From Azorinus chamasolen (lineage: Eukaryota; Mollusca; Bivalvia; Cardiida; Solecurtidae): a stretch of 64,000 bases of DNA. The position numbers were made by a program, and so were the translations under genes. The stretch spans positions 41,215,243-41,279,242 of the forward strand of contig OY755243.1 in NCBI GenBank assembly GCA_963576725.1, in the 5' to 3' direction. Shown here one piece after another: positions 30,841 to 41,054 of the stretch (its first letter is position 1; the number at the start of each line of letters is the position of its first letter). The notes below the pieces were generated by a model. It was given only the letters and a program-made list of their open reading frames with translations. It had not been told where the DNA came from and did not search any database.

Positions 30841-31070
30841 TTAACCCTTTCCCTCATAATAATTTGACACCTCTTGAAAAGTCACTTTATGAAACCATTG
30901 TGATAAATAGAGCATTTTGCTCCTATGGAGCAAAATTTATGCTCTATTTATCACAATGGTTTCAGAACTGCACAATTCCAAAATTTACCATTTCTCTAGT
31001 AAATGCTCCTTTTCGGTAGATTTATTCAATGAGTGTGGGTCTAAAAATAGCCTATGAAGTAAAGGTTTAA
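30841..31070 (-). mobile_element. TTAA-A type MITE
   Basis: TTAACCCTTTCCCTCATAAT start, GCTCC-TATG-GAGC palindrome with a small insertion, GAAGTAAAGGTTTAA end. Inserted right at the D2 fragment. Confidence 0.8.
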
Positions 31071-31244
31071 AGATCAATAATGGTTTGTGTTTGAGTGTTT
31101 GTTACGAGTGTCGAGTTTTTACTGTATTGGCAAACTCACTCGCATTTACAAACAGCTTTCAGAATCCAGATGAGATGCCTGAGTAGCTGTTTGACACCAC
31201 TCAATACTTTCTCAAAAGCTAAATCGAACTGGACATGGTCAAAA

Positions 31245-31420
31245 TTAACCCATTCTCGCATATTGACGCCTTCTGCCACAGGAGCAAATGCTCTATTTAT
31301 CACAATAGTTTCAAAACTTACACAATTCTGAAAATTTCCTTTTCTCTGGTTAATGCTCCTTTTTGGTAGATTTAATCAAAGCGGTTAGGTCTAAAAATAG
31401 CCTAAGTGTGAATGGGTTAA
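31245..31420 (-). mobile_element. TTAA-A type MITE, one arm deleted
   Basis: TTAACCCATTCTCGCATATTG start, AGGAGCAAATGCTC only, GTGTGAATGGGTTAA end. Confidence 0.78.
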
Positions 31421-31590
31421 ACAGATCCAAAGTTGAGCAGACATTATAGTTTAACAGCGGGGTAAGGGTTAACTGGTCCCTTCATATAAACTCCTGATCT
31501 GGATCTGGAGCAAATGTTTGCTTTGATCATATATGGCGGGAAAACCCACCGCTAGCATGCAAAGAGTTAATAATCGGCACTTGCTTGCAT

Positions 31591-31770
31591 TAACCCTTCG
31601 CTTGCTATTCGCGTCAATATACCTACCTGTAAATAGTGAAGACCCAGATGAGACAGCTCCTGCAGGAGCTGTCTCATCAGGGTCTGCACTATTTACAAAT
31701 TGATTGTGCAACCAGTACACTCCACAGCTGTGATTGCACAGCGAAATACTAATGTACACAGTGAAGATAT
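31591..31770 (+). mobile_element. TTAA-G type element, copy 2
   Basis: TTAACCCTTCGCTTGCTATTC start, CTCCTGCAGGAG core in GATGAGACAG/CTGTCTCATC arms; see 28771. Confidence 0.75.
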
Positions 31771-31859
31771 TGGTGTTTATTATACTGCAAAGTAAAATCC
31801 TCACTTCTGATTGGTTAACTACCCGTGTACATGAGTCCATGTACCCTGTGAGCTGACAG

Positions 31860-32243
31860 GGTACATAGAAATTCCCCATGGCAGGCCCCACATATTATGG
31901 TCAGAAACCAAAAGAACGACTTCTCGACTCGGCTAAACAATAGCAAAATTCATAATAGACAACTATTGATACGTAAAGAAAAAAAATGCAGAAATGAATT
32001 AAAAAACATCATTGTTTGAAATGACCAATAAAAAAGGTTTTTAGAGGAGTTGTTATATCGTCCAGCCATCTATATAATAACACGAACGCCGATGAAATAC
32101 AATACATACCACTTCGGATACCTTCGGGTAGATTTAATGTATTGGGGCGCTTTTAGGGGAATTAGCGTGTTTAGTGATTCAACATGCCAAAATGGATTTA
32201 TATAAATTATCCAAACCGTAAAACTTTGCAGTATAATAAGTTC
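31860..32243. other. No recognised feature
   Basis: Unique sequence preceding the long inverted repeat. CATGTACCCTGTGAGCTGAC and GGTACATAG at about 31840-31868 form a short related hairpin. Confidence 0.4.
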
Positions 32244-32384
32244 GTTATACAGTTCTTTCCCAGGGTACATGACGATTTATTCCCGGCTGGTAAATTCATG
32301 TAACCCTCGCCTAACGGCTCGGGCAACATGATTTTCCTCAGCCGGGAATAAATCGTCATGTACCCTGGGAAAGAACTGTATAAC
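32244..32384. repeat. Perfect 46 bp inverted repeat
   Basis: The arms 32244-32289 and 32339-32384 (GTTATACAGTTCTTTCCC..., GGTACATGACGATTTATTCC, CGGCTG) are exact reverse complements with a 49 bp loop that itself pairs loosely (AAATTCATGTAACCCTCGCC with GGCTCGGGCAACATGATTTT). The whole 141 bp is a foldback unit. Confidence 0.92.
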
Positions 32385-32389
32385 TAATA

Positions 32390-32526
32390 ATGTTCACAGC
32401 AATTGGTATTGGTAGAAACTGTACAGTCAGACCGTCTATAATTGTGTAAGCAAGCAGAGCAGACCCTGATCTGGGTCTATATGTTTGCAAATGTATGGAA
32501 AAACGTTTATATGAAGGAGAGGGTTA
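32390..32526 (+). mobile_element. B-type MITE fragment
   Basis: AGCAGACCCTGATCTGGGTC (hairpin inner part deleted), TTATATGAAGGAGAGGGTTAA end. Confidence 0.6.
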
Positions 32527-32800
32527 AATCAAATGTTCTGTCTTAGGAAGCACATTACATCTTGTAATAAATACACAATCAACGAGGCAATTATCAATTC
32601 AATTAAACTGTAATGTCCCTAGGCTCACACAACCTGCTACCTCTAGATCTACTTGGCTGATGTCATGGGCAAGCCCCAGACATCCGGGCATTACAAACAG
32701 TATAGACCCAGATCAGCTAACACATTTCAAACAGTGTGTCTGATATGGGTTTGAAAGTTGTTTGTCATTCATCAGCAACTACTATTACTGCAAACTGTCT

Positions 32801-33040
32801 TTAACCCTGTACTCAGTGAATATTCATGAGAGAATAATGACATGATGCATAGATTACTTTTATGATGGCACATGAAAACAGGAATGTTTGGCCATGGCAG
32901 AAGCTATAGAATCATATCTATATTGATTCATAAGTAAACAGGGCAGGCCCTAATCAGAAGGCTCCTATATGAGCTGTCTAATCTGGGTCTACTCTGTTTG
33001 CAAAAAAGAAAAGGCATACTAATTATGGAGTAAATGGTAA
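32801..33040 (+). mobile_element. TTAA-C type MITE
   Basis: TTAACCCTGTACTCAGTG start, GGCCATGGCAGAAGC body, GCAGGCCCTAATCAGAAGG arm, TAATCTGGGTCTACTC arm, GGAGTAAATGGTAA end. Confidence 0.72.
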
Positions 33041-33450
33041 ATCCTTTGAACACTGAATTCTCAGAATGGAATGGCCCACCAGTGCTTAACTCATTCCCTC
33101 ATATTGACGCCTTCTGGTGCCTCTGTAAAAGTCACTTTTTGAAATCATTGTGATAAATAGAGCATTTGCTCCATAGGAGCTAATGCTCTATTTATCACAA
33201 TGTTTCATAGCTACGTGTGCATAATTCTAAAAAAATCCTTTTCTCCAGTAAATGCTCCTTTTCGGTAGATGCATTCAAAGAGGTTTGATCTAAAAATAGA
33301 CTATGAGGGAATGGGTTAACTGTAGAGATCACTCAGTATTTGCTGGAGGATCTGGAATAACAAGCAGGGCAGACCTTGATCAGGAGGCTCCTCTAGGAGC
33401 CATCTGACCAGTGTCTACACTGTTGACAAATGACAGTGAATGCATGTTAA
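33038..33450 (+). mobile_element. E2-type MITE split by an A-type MITE
   Basis: TTGAACACTGAATTCTCAG, GGCCCACCAGTGC then TTAA; after the insert TTAACTGTAGAGATCACTC, ATCAGGAGGCTCCTCTAGG, CATGTTAA end. Confidence 0.75.
33086..33319 (-). mobile_element. TTAA-A type MITE nested in E2
   Basis: TTAACTCATTCCCTCATATTG start, GAGCATTTGCTCC-ATA-GGAGC palindrome, TATGAGGGAATGGGTTAA end. Confidence 0.85.
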
Positions 33451-33823
33451 CCCTTTCAACAATGAATTTTCAAAAGGGAATAGCCAATCAGTGTTTAACC
33501 CTTCCCTTTCCCTGTTCTATATTTAGTCCAAATTTCAATACCTACTGAATATTCATGGACAAAATAGTTATAATGAAATGTGGAAGGTGGAACATTATAG
33601 CCATTTTAGAAAAAGAAGACACAGATATTTCAAATTCTATTAGCAAACAGAGTAGACCCTGATCAGACAGCTCCTCTAGGAGCCGTCTGATCTGGGTCTA
33701 CTCTGTTTGCAAATGCGTGAAAACGTGTTTATATGACGGAAAGGGTTAACTATAGAGTCCACTTAGTGTGATGGGCTTGAACTTGTATGCATGTCCCACG
33801 TTTAAAGGGTTAATGATTTCAAC
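33447..33823 (+). mobile_element. E2-type MITE split by a B-type MITE
   Basis: TTAACCCTTTCAACAATG start, AGCCAATCAGTGT then TTAA; after the insert TTAACTATAGAGTCCACTTAG; hairpin deleted; TTTAAAGGGTTAA end. Confidence 0.72.
33495..33749 (+). mobile_element. TTAA-B type MITE nested in E2
   Basis: TTAACCCTTCCCTTTCCC start, CAGACCCTGATCAGACAG arm, CTCCTCTAGGAG core, GACGGAAAGGGTTAA end. Confidence 0.85.
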
Positions 33824-33882
33824 ACTGAGCAACTTTATTCTGCCAATCTTGTTGTTTGCTTCAATTTTTCTTCTATTATCTT

Positions 33883-34128
33883 TTAATCATTTCCCTCATA
33901 TCAACACTTTTTTACACATTTGCAAACAGACTAGACGCAGATCAGATATATATGACCAGACTCATATAGGAGCTGTCTGACCAGAGTCTGCTCTGCTTGC
34001 TTATGAAATTATGATAGATCTACCAATACCAAACAATCCTATGTATGTATACTAATCATAAAAATGGTGCTAATAAATATTCATGTCATTATTTCTGCCA
34101 TGAATATTGAGCAGGGACAGGGGGTTAA
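33883..34128 (-). mobile_element. C2-type MITE
   Basis: TTAATCATTTCCCTCATATC start, TATAGGAGCTGTCTGACCAG arm, TAATAAATATTCATG, GGACAGGGGGTTAA end. Confidence 0.72.
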
Positions 34129-34129
34129 A

Positions 34130-34225
34130 AAATGTGTCAAATTTACAAACAGTATGGACCCTAATCATGGCATAATGAGATGCTGAATTACCAGGTGTTT
34201 CATCTGGACCTGAGTTGTTTGCATA
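34130..34225 (+). mobile_element. F2-like hairpin fragment
   Basis: ACAAACAGTATGGACCC, GAGATGCTGAATTACC, TTTCATCTGGACCTGAG, TTGTTTGC. Confidence 0.4.
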
Positions 34226-34247
34226 GGTTAACTAGTAAAACCTTGCT

Positions 34248-34474
34248 TTAACCCTTTCCTCCATAGGCTATTTTTAGACCCAACCTCTTTGAATGAATCT
34301 ACCCAAAAAGCGACATTTACTAGAGAAAAGTAATTTAGAATTTTGTAGTTTGAAACGATTGTGACAAATAGAGCATTTGCTCCTATAGGAGCAAATGCTC
34401 TATTTATCACAATGGTTTCAAGAAGTGGCTTTTACAGAGGCGTAGAAAGGCGTATTTATGGAGGAAAGGGTTAA
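34248..34474 (+). mobile_element. TTAA-A type MITE
   Basis: TTAACCCTTTCCTCCATAGG start, full GAGCATTTGCTCC-TATA-GGAGC palindrome, GGAGGAAAGGGTTAA end; it abuts a C-type remnant. Confidence 0.85.
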
Positions 34475-34700
34475 GAAATAATGACATGATAAATATTAAT
34501 TAGCTGTCTTTTAATAATAACACATGTTTTTTGGCTTAAGCAATAACTGTAGAATAAACTCTATATACATGTAGTTATAAAAGCAAACAGAGCAGACCCT
34601 GATCAGACAGCTCCTTAGTTATAGGAGCTGTTTGATCTTGATCTCCTCTGTTTGTGTGAAAAGGAACTCAGAAAACTGTGAAGGCATACTTAATTCTTTG
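34475..34700 (+). mobile_element. C-type MITE remnant
   Basis: GAAATAATGACATGATAAAT, AGCAGACCCTGATCAGACAG, core CTCCTTAGTTATAGGAG. Confidence 0.6.
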
Positions 34701-34891
34701 AATGCAGGAAATCAGTGCATTGTCATTTACATACAGTGTAGTCCCAGATCAAGACCAAGAGAAGTTTTGGCAATGAGAGAAACTGTATAATTCCATATTC
34801 AACCAGAGCAGACCCAGATTATAGGAGCTGTCAGATCTGGGTCAACTCTATGTGCAAAGTTGTAAAATTGTGAATATATGGAGTAACAGGT

Positions 34892-35040
34892 TAACCCTTT
34901 CCTTCATATAAATGCCTTTTCATGCATTTGCAAACAGAGTAAACCCAGACCAGATGGCTCCTGTAGATTTCTGTCTGATCAGGGTCTGCTCTTTTTGCTT
35001 CTGACATGATATATATCTGATTCTATAGTTTTTGCCATGG
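34892..35040 (-). mobile_element. C-type MITE fragment
   Basis: TTAACCCTTTCCTTCATATA start, GCTCCTGTAGATTTC centre, CTGATCAGGGTCTGCTC; truncated at GCCATGG. Confidence 0.65.
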
Positions 35041-35104
35041 CGAAAAAATATCCTTAAAAGTTAAGACCTTTTTGCCATAGCGAAAAAATATCCTTAAAAA
35101 GTTA

Positions 35105-35192
35105 AGACCTTAAGCTAAGACCTGCCTTATAGGACCACACTTATACCTCTTTCTTAATGGTCGCTTAAGACAGGTTCTACTGTATTTCAAAC
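35105..35192 (+). mobile_element. D2 element fragment (right end)
   Basis: AAGACCTGCCTTATAGGACC, TTAATGGTCGCTTAAGACAG, GTTCTACTGTA. Confidence 0.5.
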
Positions 35193-35242
35193 AGGAGCCA
35201 TCTGGTCTGTGTTTACTCTGTTTGCAATGGCATATATATGAA

Positions 35243-35491
35243 TTAACCCTTTCCCTGTTCTATGTTTATTCCAAATTTCAATACCTACTGAATATTTATG
35301 AACAAAATAGCTATAATGAAATATGGAAGGTGGAACCTTGCAGCCATTTTAGAAACTAAAGAAACAGATTATCGAATTCAATTAGCAAACAGAGCAGACC
35401 CTGATCAGATGGCTCCCATAGGAGCCGTCTGATCTGGGTCTACTCTGTTTGCAAATGCGTGAAAACACGTTTTTATAAGGGAAAGGGTTAA
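35243..35491 (+). mobile_element. TTAA-B type MITE
   Basis: TTAACCCTTTCCCTGTTC start, GCAGACCCTGATCAGATGG arm, CTCCCATAGGAG core, CTGATCTGGGTCTACTC arm, GGGAAAGGGTTAA end; GGAAAGGGTTAA is then repeated once. Confidence 0.88.
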
Positions 35492-35509
35492 GGAAAGGGT
35501 TAAGATATG

Positions 35510-35940
35510 TTTTACTGTACCAGTATGTTATCATGAACAGAACTATCGACTGACAGTTGATAAAAATCTATGTCAAATACCACCATCATAAGAATAATGA
35601 TCAATTCTGGTTAATTATATTTTATTTCCCGAGGGTATATATTTATGACTTGTCACTTGTTTATCTATATGGTTTGATTATGAAACAATTAGTTCTTATC
35701 ATGACAATACATATCAAGGGTTCAGTGTACAACTGTAGTATCTGCAGTCTATGGAACTAGTTCATGACGTCCTTTGCATGTGGTTTTGATCCAAATGAGT
35801 CATGGATGGATCCAAATGAGTCATGGATTAGCGCAGTGTCTCATCATGGTCCAGACTGTGTGATAATCTGTTAGTATTTTTCAGAAGAAATGACAGTAAA
35901 ATATACTCAGACAAATTTTAGGAAATCAATTATTTTAAAT
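35510..35940. other. No recognised feature
   Basis: Intergenic sequence with one short direct repeat (GATCCAAATGAGTCATGGAT twice near 35790-35830). No gene seen. Confidence 0.4.
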
Positions 35941-35951
35941 GCTTTTAATGG

Positions 35952-36164
35952 TTAACCCCTACTGTGCGGGACACAAGTCACTAATGTCCTTTGCAAACAG
36001 TGTAGACCCAGATGAGAGGGCTCCTGGAGGAGCCCTCTCATCAGGGTCTGGACTGTTTGTCATGTTAAACTTTTCTTTAGAAAAATCCCTAAATATTCAC
36101 CATAATCTTGACCTGTTTGAATTTTGGAATAGTCTATTTGAAAATTCAGCACAGTAAGGGTTAA
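35952..36164 (-). mobile_element. TTAA-E type MITE
   Basis: TTAACCCCTACTGTGCGG start, GTAGACCCAGATGAGAGGG arm, CTCCTGGAGGAG core, CTCATCAGGGTCTGGAC arm, ACAGTAAGGGTTAA end. Confidence 0.88.
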
Positions 36165-36366
36165 ATAGCCTAAATGTAGTTATTACAGTCTTACACTAAA
36201 CCATCAATATCACATTACAATAACAGCTTGAAGCATGTATCGGAACTGTGCACATGTTCCTCAGTTTTATTAAAACATTATTTTCAGGATATTTGTTGTG
36301 CATGGGATTAAAACATATATTAGCTTGTATCATGAAAGTAATACAATGTATGTATATTAAATATCT

Positions 36367-36611
36367 TTAACCCTTTACCTCCTACAGACACTTTTTGATG
36401 CCTTTGCAAATAGAGAAGACCCAGATCACATGGCTCCTACAGGAGCCTTCTGATCAGGGACTGTTCTGTTTACTTATGAAATGTATCTGTTGTTTTTGCT
36501 ATGGTAAAGAATTCACATGTTTATAATAGCATTATATGTGTAAGAAGTCAGCTTATTAATATTGATACACTCATTATTTCATACATGAACATTCATCAGG
36601 TAAAGGGTTAA
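36367..36611 (-). mobile_element. TTAA-C type MITE
   Basis: TTAACCCTTTACCTCCTAC start, AGAAGACCCAGATCACATGG, CTCCTACAGGAG core, CAGGTAAAGGGTTAA end. It lies about 110 bp upstream of the ST2 start. Confidence 0.78.
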
Positions 36612-36722
36612 AATGTGTGTCCTTTTCTTAAGATATGCAAAACAGATGGAAACAAGAGTGTCAGACTGACCAGATTCTTAGTGACATCAGTGGAACACTA
36701 GTCTTATAAGCTACAGTTAGAC

Positions 36723-36771
36723 ATGGAGAAATATATACGAGGAGCGTTTAATTGGGTTCTTTGTATTGCAG
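36723..36771 (+). CDS. ST2 exon 1: signal anchor of carbohydrate sulfotransferase
   Basis: ATG codes MEKYIRGAFNWVLCIA plus one base, donor GTAAGG. Same length and phase as ST1 exon 1 (16 codons plus 1). With exon 2 (GFTFFVSLYF) it builds one hydrophobic anchor after a short N-terminus. Confidence 0.76.
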
Positions 36772-36884
36772 GTAAGGCAATGATTTTGTTTGTTTGTATT
36801 GAGTTTTTTATGTTGCTGTAACTGTATTTCAGTCAAATCATGATGTCCAGCTAATTGCAGGTGGAGGAAGACTCAGAGTCCCAG

Positions 36885-37215
36885 AGGTTCTTCTGTTCAG
36901 GGGTTCAGAGGTTCTTCTGTTCAGGGGTTCAGAGGTTCATCTGTTCAGGGGTTCAGAGGTTCTTCTGTTCAGGGGTTCAGAGGTTCTTCTGTTCAGGGGT
37001 TCAGAGGTTCTTCTGTTCAGGGGTTCAGAGGTTCATCTGTTCAGGGGTACAGAGGTTCTTCTGTTCAGGGGTTCAGAGGTTCATCTGTTCAGGGGTTCAG
37101 AGGTTCTTCTGTTCAGGGGTTCAGAGGTTCATCTGTTCAGAGGTTCTTCTGTTCAGGGGTTCAGAGGTTCATCTGTTCAGGGGTTCAGAGGTTCTTCTGT
37201 TCAGAGGTTCATCTG
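36885..37215 (+). repeat. 24 bp minisatellite in ST2 intron 1
   Basis: Unit AGGTTCTTCTGTTCAGGG plus GTTCAG, with a CTT/CAT variant at one position, about 14 units, a few shortened. It has no in-frame stops, so a 124-codon frame of CSGVQRFF repeats appears; nothing supports translation. Confidence 0.93.
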
Positions 37216-37221
37216 TTCAGG

Positions 37222-37305
37222 GATTCTAGTGCAAGCCTGGGTAGGTTGGTGGTTCTTCTCGGGTTTGTGTACATGGAATAATGCAGTACTGAAGCCATGT
37301 AAAGA
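37222..37305 (+). mobile_element. SINE fragment
   Basis: CAAGCCTGGGTAGGTTGGTG and GTTCTTCTCGGG, then TGGAATAATGCAGTACTG resemble the 3' half of the SINE at 29405. Confidence 0.4.
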
Positions 37306-37584
37306 TTTAACCCTCTGCATGTTGCATTTTTTTTATGTGGAATGGTTCATCATCCCTAATAAACATTAAATTCATGAATTGATCATTCCATGAATATTCT
37401 TATTTAATACTTATTTTTTATGATATAAAGTGTTCAAGGGAACTTTTGACTTAGACAAAAACTGTATAACCAGATCCATAAAATTCCATTAGAGCAGACC
37501 CTAATCTGAAAGAATAGACCCTGAGCTGGATCTACTCTGTTTGTAAAAGTGTAAAAAAGTATTTTTATGAGGGAGAGGGTAAAT
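37306..37584 (+). mobile_element. TTAA MITE mosaic remnant
   Basis: TTAACCCTCTGCATGTTGC start, ATTCCATGAATATTCTTAT, two damaged GACCCTAATCTG/GACCCTGAGCTG arms, GAGGGAGAGGGTAA end. Confidence 0.5.
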
Positions 37585-37737
37585 CATATAGTTCATTCAG
37601 TACAAATGGGTAACTGGTTAGAGGATGGTGAATGATAAAAAATGTCTATGCTATTTGCAATCCCGGTACACTCATTTCTCAAATTCAAAAGATTATTCTA
37701 CAAAACTTGTTGTCTGCTTCTCACTCAAAGTTACCGG

Positions 37738-37866
37738 CAACCCTTTCTCTCATATAAATGCTTGTTCATGCCTTTGCAATTAACAGAGTAGACCCAGATC
37801 AGACAGCTCCAGCAGGAGTCTGCTCTGTTTGCTTATGACATGATATAATTCTACAATTTTTGTACG
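37738..37866 (-). mobile_element. C-type MITE fragment
   Basis: CAACCCTTTCTCTCATATAA, GTAGACCCAGATCAGACAG, CTCCAGCAGGAG core, TCTGCTCTGTTTGC. Confidence 0.6.
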
Positions 37867-39000
37867 CTGTTGGACACTTATTTTCTTATCAGATGCAATG
37901 TCTCAGGCACTGGAGCTGGTCTTGGTAAACCGTTAAGATTTATGGTCGTTTCATCGACCTTCCCGTTCGTGGACCTTATTTTATATATTAGTAGACCTAA
38001 AGTCATTTTGTCGACCTTATTATTATATAGGGATTAGCTTTTCACACCTACGTCGCAGCTATAAATTTGGTGTTAGCTTTTCAAAAGGCGCGTGCCGGCA
38101 ATTATCGCAAACCGCCAAATCATAGTTCAGACCCAGATCAAGATCATGTGATATATAATAAAAAGTGGTAGATTCTATGTGTATAAATATTTCTTCAACA
38201 TTATGAGTGGTTTATACGGAAGTCCTGAAGGGACATTAAGTATTTATTATTTAAATCTATTCCTATAATTGATCACTTATATAATGAACTGACGTTTCTA
38301 CTGAAACCCTGGAGGGACATTTTGTATTCAAATGCCATAGCAACTCAAGAAGCACAAACAAAGTGCACGTGAATACATATACACACAACTTTCACAGAAC
38401 TGCCCCTTGTCTATTCACCAACGAAATCATATCTGCACTTTCTTACACAATGTGTCACAGTGCCATTAAACAAAAACTCAGTCAACTTACTGCATTGAAA
38501 AAAAAGACAGATGTGACGCCATAACTGACACAAGAATAAGATGTCATAAAACACATTACCCTTACTGTAAAAGTATTGTCTGAAACAAATTGATTGGGCA
38601 ATCAGTTTATACGACCACCTGGGTGGTGAATAGCACAGAGCAATGAATTGACATTCATGAAGAAGACTACATCGATCCTTTGATCAATAAAACATCATAG
38701 TAGGTACACGTATCTTATATGAACATCTTCGATGCCCGTCATGGCCCTTTAATGATCACACAATCAATGAACAACAAATATCATATATTTATATAAGTAT
38801 GATTTTGATTATTTGTTGTTGATTTTTTATGAGATAAATATAAAATGTCATATAAATTTTATTTTAAAACAGTTTAATATGATCTAATTATGCACTATTT
38901 CCTGGAGCATATGTCTCTCTCGTGACCACAACACATCTGCTATGTAAAATGTACACTCTGAATCCCCATTCCACATTCTTAAGTTTAAAAACGGCAAGTT
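37867..39000. other. ST2 intron 1, no recognised feature
   Basis: Unique AT-rich sequence. GAAGTCCTGAAGGGACATT and AACCCTGGAGGGACATT (about 38220 and 38310) are similar, possibly an old dispersed repeat. The frame at 38884-39084 (-) has no recognisable domain. Confidence 0.4.
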
Positions 39001-39002
39001 TT

Positions 39003-39540
39003 TAGCTCGACTAATCAAAGAATAGAGGAGCTTTCCTACTCGTGTCAGTGTCACACCTTGGTTAAGGTGTTTGTTAAAGTCCACTTTTTGCCTTTAACCT
39101 TTTGAATAAAGCTTTGAAACTTAGAACACATGTCTACCATCACAAGCTACATCTGTAGGCAAGAGTACAAGCATTTTGACAGAATATTGGCCCTTTTTTC
39201 TTATAATGTTTGGTTAAATTAAGTTTTTGTTAAAGTCCACTTATTTACATAACCCTTTGAGATAAAGCTTTGAAACTTAAAATACTTGTCACCATCACCA
39301 GCTACATCTGTAGGCAAGACAGTACATAACTCCATCACGCATTTTGACAGAATTATGGCCCTTTTTAATGTAGAATATTTGGTCTACTTATTTACATAAC
39401 CCTTTGAGATAAAGCTTTGAAACCTGGAACACTTTTTCACCACCACAAACATCATCTGTAGGCAAGAATACATAACTCTGCCAAGCATTGTGACAGAAAG
39501 TATTGCCCCTTTTAACTTAGGTGTTTCTTTTAATTAAAGT
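39003..39540 (+). repeat. Tandem units of the TTCACC..GTAGGCAAGA repeat
   Basis: Begins TTAGCTCGACTAATCAAAG. Three units of about 150 bp with CTGTAGGCAAGA and GAATTATGGCCC, related to the interior of 25363-26755. Confidence 0.75.
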
Positions 39541-39802
39541 TTTCAGAGATCCAGAATCTTGAATACTATTAAAGATAGTTTTACTGAGACATTGAATAGT
39601 TGCTTCTAGTATCATTTCTGTGTATTTATGGAGGAACGGGTTAAGCCCCAGATTTAAACCTCCTTTTGGAAGTCACACTGAGGTGTCATCATTTCTCCAC
39701 CAAAACCAATGTTGTGAACACTCTTTAATCTTTATCATTGCTATAGAATGATCACACCATACAGTTTGGTGGAAATATAAAGGAGCTATTCTTGTATACG
39801 TT

Positions 39803-40011
39803 TTAACCCATTACCTCAGGCTGTTTTGAGATCCAACCTCTTTGAATAAATCTACCACAAAGGAGCATTATCTAGAGAAAAGGAAAATGTTTATAAGTTT
39901 TTAGTTCTGAAAGCATTGTGATAAAAAGAGCATTAATTATGCTCCTTAGGAGTAAATGCTCTATTTAACACAATGCTTCTACAGAGGCATACTTATGGAG
40001 GAAAGGGTTAA
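39803..40011 (+). mobile_element. TTAA-A type MITE
   Basis: TTAACCCATTACCTCAGGC start, GAGCATTAATTATGCTCC-TTA-GGAG palindrome, GGAGGAAAGGGTTAA end. It finishes 52 bp before the acceptor of ST2 exon 2. A small stray A-type end lies at 39620-39645. Confidence 0.82.
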
Positions 40012-40063
40012 TTCAATCATCCTATCTGGGCCTCTGTCTCTATATGATTTATTTTTATTTCAG

Positions 40064-40173
40064 GGTTCACTTTCTTTGTTAGTTTGTATTTTGATGACTT
40101 CAAGTTAGAGATTGCACCAAGGACACCAGTTAATACAAGAATACCACAGATAGAGTCGAGTGATTCTAGGGAG
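40064..40173 (+). CDS. ST2 exon 2: short stem
   Basis: Acceptor TTTTATTTCAG, donor GTATGT. Codes GFTFFVSLYFDDFKLEIA plus PRTPVNTRIPQIESSDSRE (37 codons including the split Gly), ending in phase 0. It completes the anchor and gives a short stem; the equivalent ST1 exon is over ten times longer. Confidence 0.78.
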
Positions 40174-40281
40174 GTATGTTTGAAGAAAATGTATTGTTAA
40201 CTTTTGAAATCTAAGTAATATGTTTCAGTGCTCAAAGTTAGATGTATTATATCTTTCATTTACCCCTTTATTGCATGAATA

Positions 40282-40515
40282 TTAACTCATTATCTCCTAG
40301 GCTATTTTTAGACCCAACCTCTTTGAATGTATCTACCAAAAAGGAGCATTAACTAGAGGAAAGGAAAAAAAAGGAAAAAATAGAATTTTGTGGTTTGAAA
40401 CCATTGTGATAAATAGAGCATTTGCTCCTATAGGAGCAAATGCTCTATCACAATGGTTTCATAAAGTGAATTTTATAGAGGCGCAAAAATGCGTCACTAG
40501 GGGGTAATGTGTTAA
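40282..40515 (+). mobile_element. TTAA-A type MITE nested in C
   Basis: TTAACTCATTATCTCCTAGG start, GAGCATTTGCTCC-TATA-GGAGC palindrome, GGGGTAATGTGTTAA end. Confidence 0.85.
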
Positions 40516-40588
40516 TGTAAGAAGTAATGACATCATGCATATTAATTAGCTGTATTTTTATAAAATAGAGATACATAAATATTTACAT

Positions 40589-40821
40589 GTAACCCTTTCC
40601 CTGTTCCATATTTATTCCAAATTTCAATACTTACTGAATATTCATGGACAAAATAGTTACAATGAAAGATGGAAAGTGAAACAGTTTAGCCATTTTAGAA
40701 ACTAAAGAAACAGATCCATGATCTATCAAATTCCATTAGCAAACTGAGCAGACCCAGATCGGATACCTCCTACTCTGTTTGCAAATGTGTGAAAACATGT
40801 TCATATGAAGGAAAGGATTAA
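40589..40821 (+). mobile_element. TTAA-B type MITE nested in C
   Basis: GTAACCCTTTCCCTGTTCC start, GCAGACCCAGATCGGATAC arm with deleted centre, GAAGGAAAGGATTAA end. Confidence 0.8.
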
Positions 40822-40886
40822 CCAATACAAAAAGTGTAGAATTAGATCTTTATATCATAAGTAAACCTTTAGGAGCCATCTGTATC

Positions 40887-41054
40887 CATGCTTATAAAAC
40901 TTTAAGTTGAGTCTGAGTTCGTTCCCAAGTTTTTGATTGGTCAGATTTGAGCCTTTGGCTCAAATCTGACCAATCAAAAGCTTGAGAACTCAAATCTGAC
41001 CAATCAAAAGCTTGAGAACGAACTCAGACTCAAATAAAAAGTTTTATAAGCATG
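40887..41054. mobile_element. Palindromic CATGCTTATAAAAC element nested in a C-type hairpin
   Basis: Ends CATGCTTATAAAACTTT and AAAAGTTTTATAAGCATG. Long arms with TGAGTCTGAGTTCGTTC and TTGATTGGTCAGATTTGAGC meet at a TTT centre. The right arm has a 28-29 bp piece (TCTGACCAATCAAAAGCTTG) duplicated in tandem. Confidence 0.85.

Noticed and set aside
31469..31891. 140-codon minus frame
   Set aside because: It crosses the G-type MITE and repeats; composition and lack of motifs suggest chance.
36855..37229. 124-codon frame of CSGVQRFF repeats
   Set aside because: A minisatellite with a 24 bp unit gives this by chance; no start context, splice sites or homology.
38884..39084. 66-codon minus frame MDFNKHLNQGVTLTRVG
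   Set aside because: Partly within a dispersed repeat; no homologue recognised.
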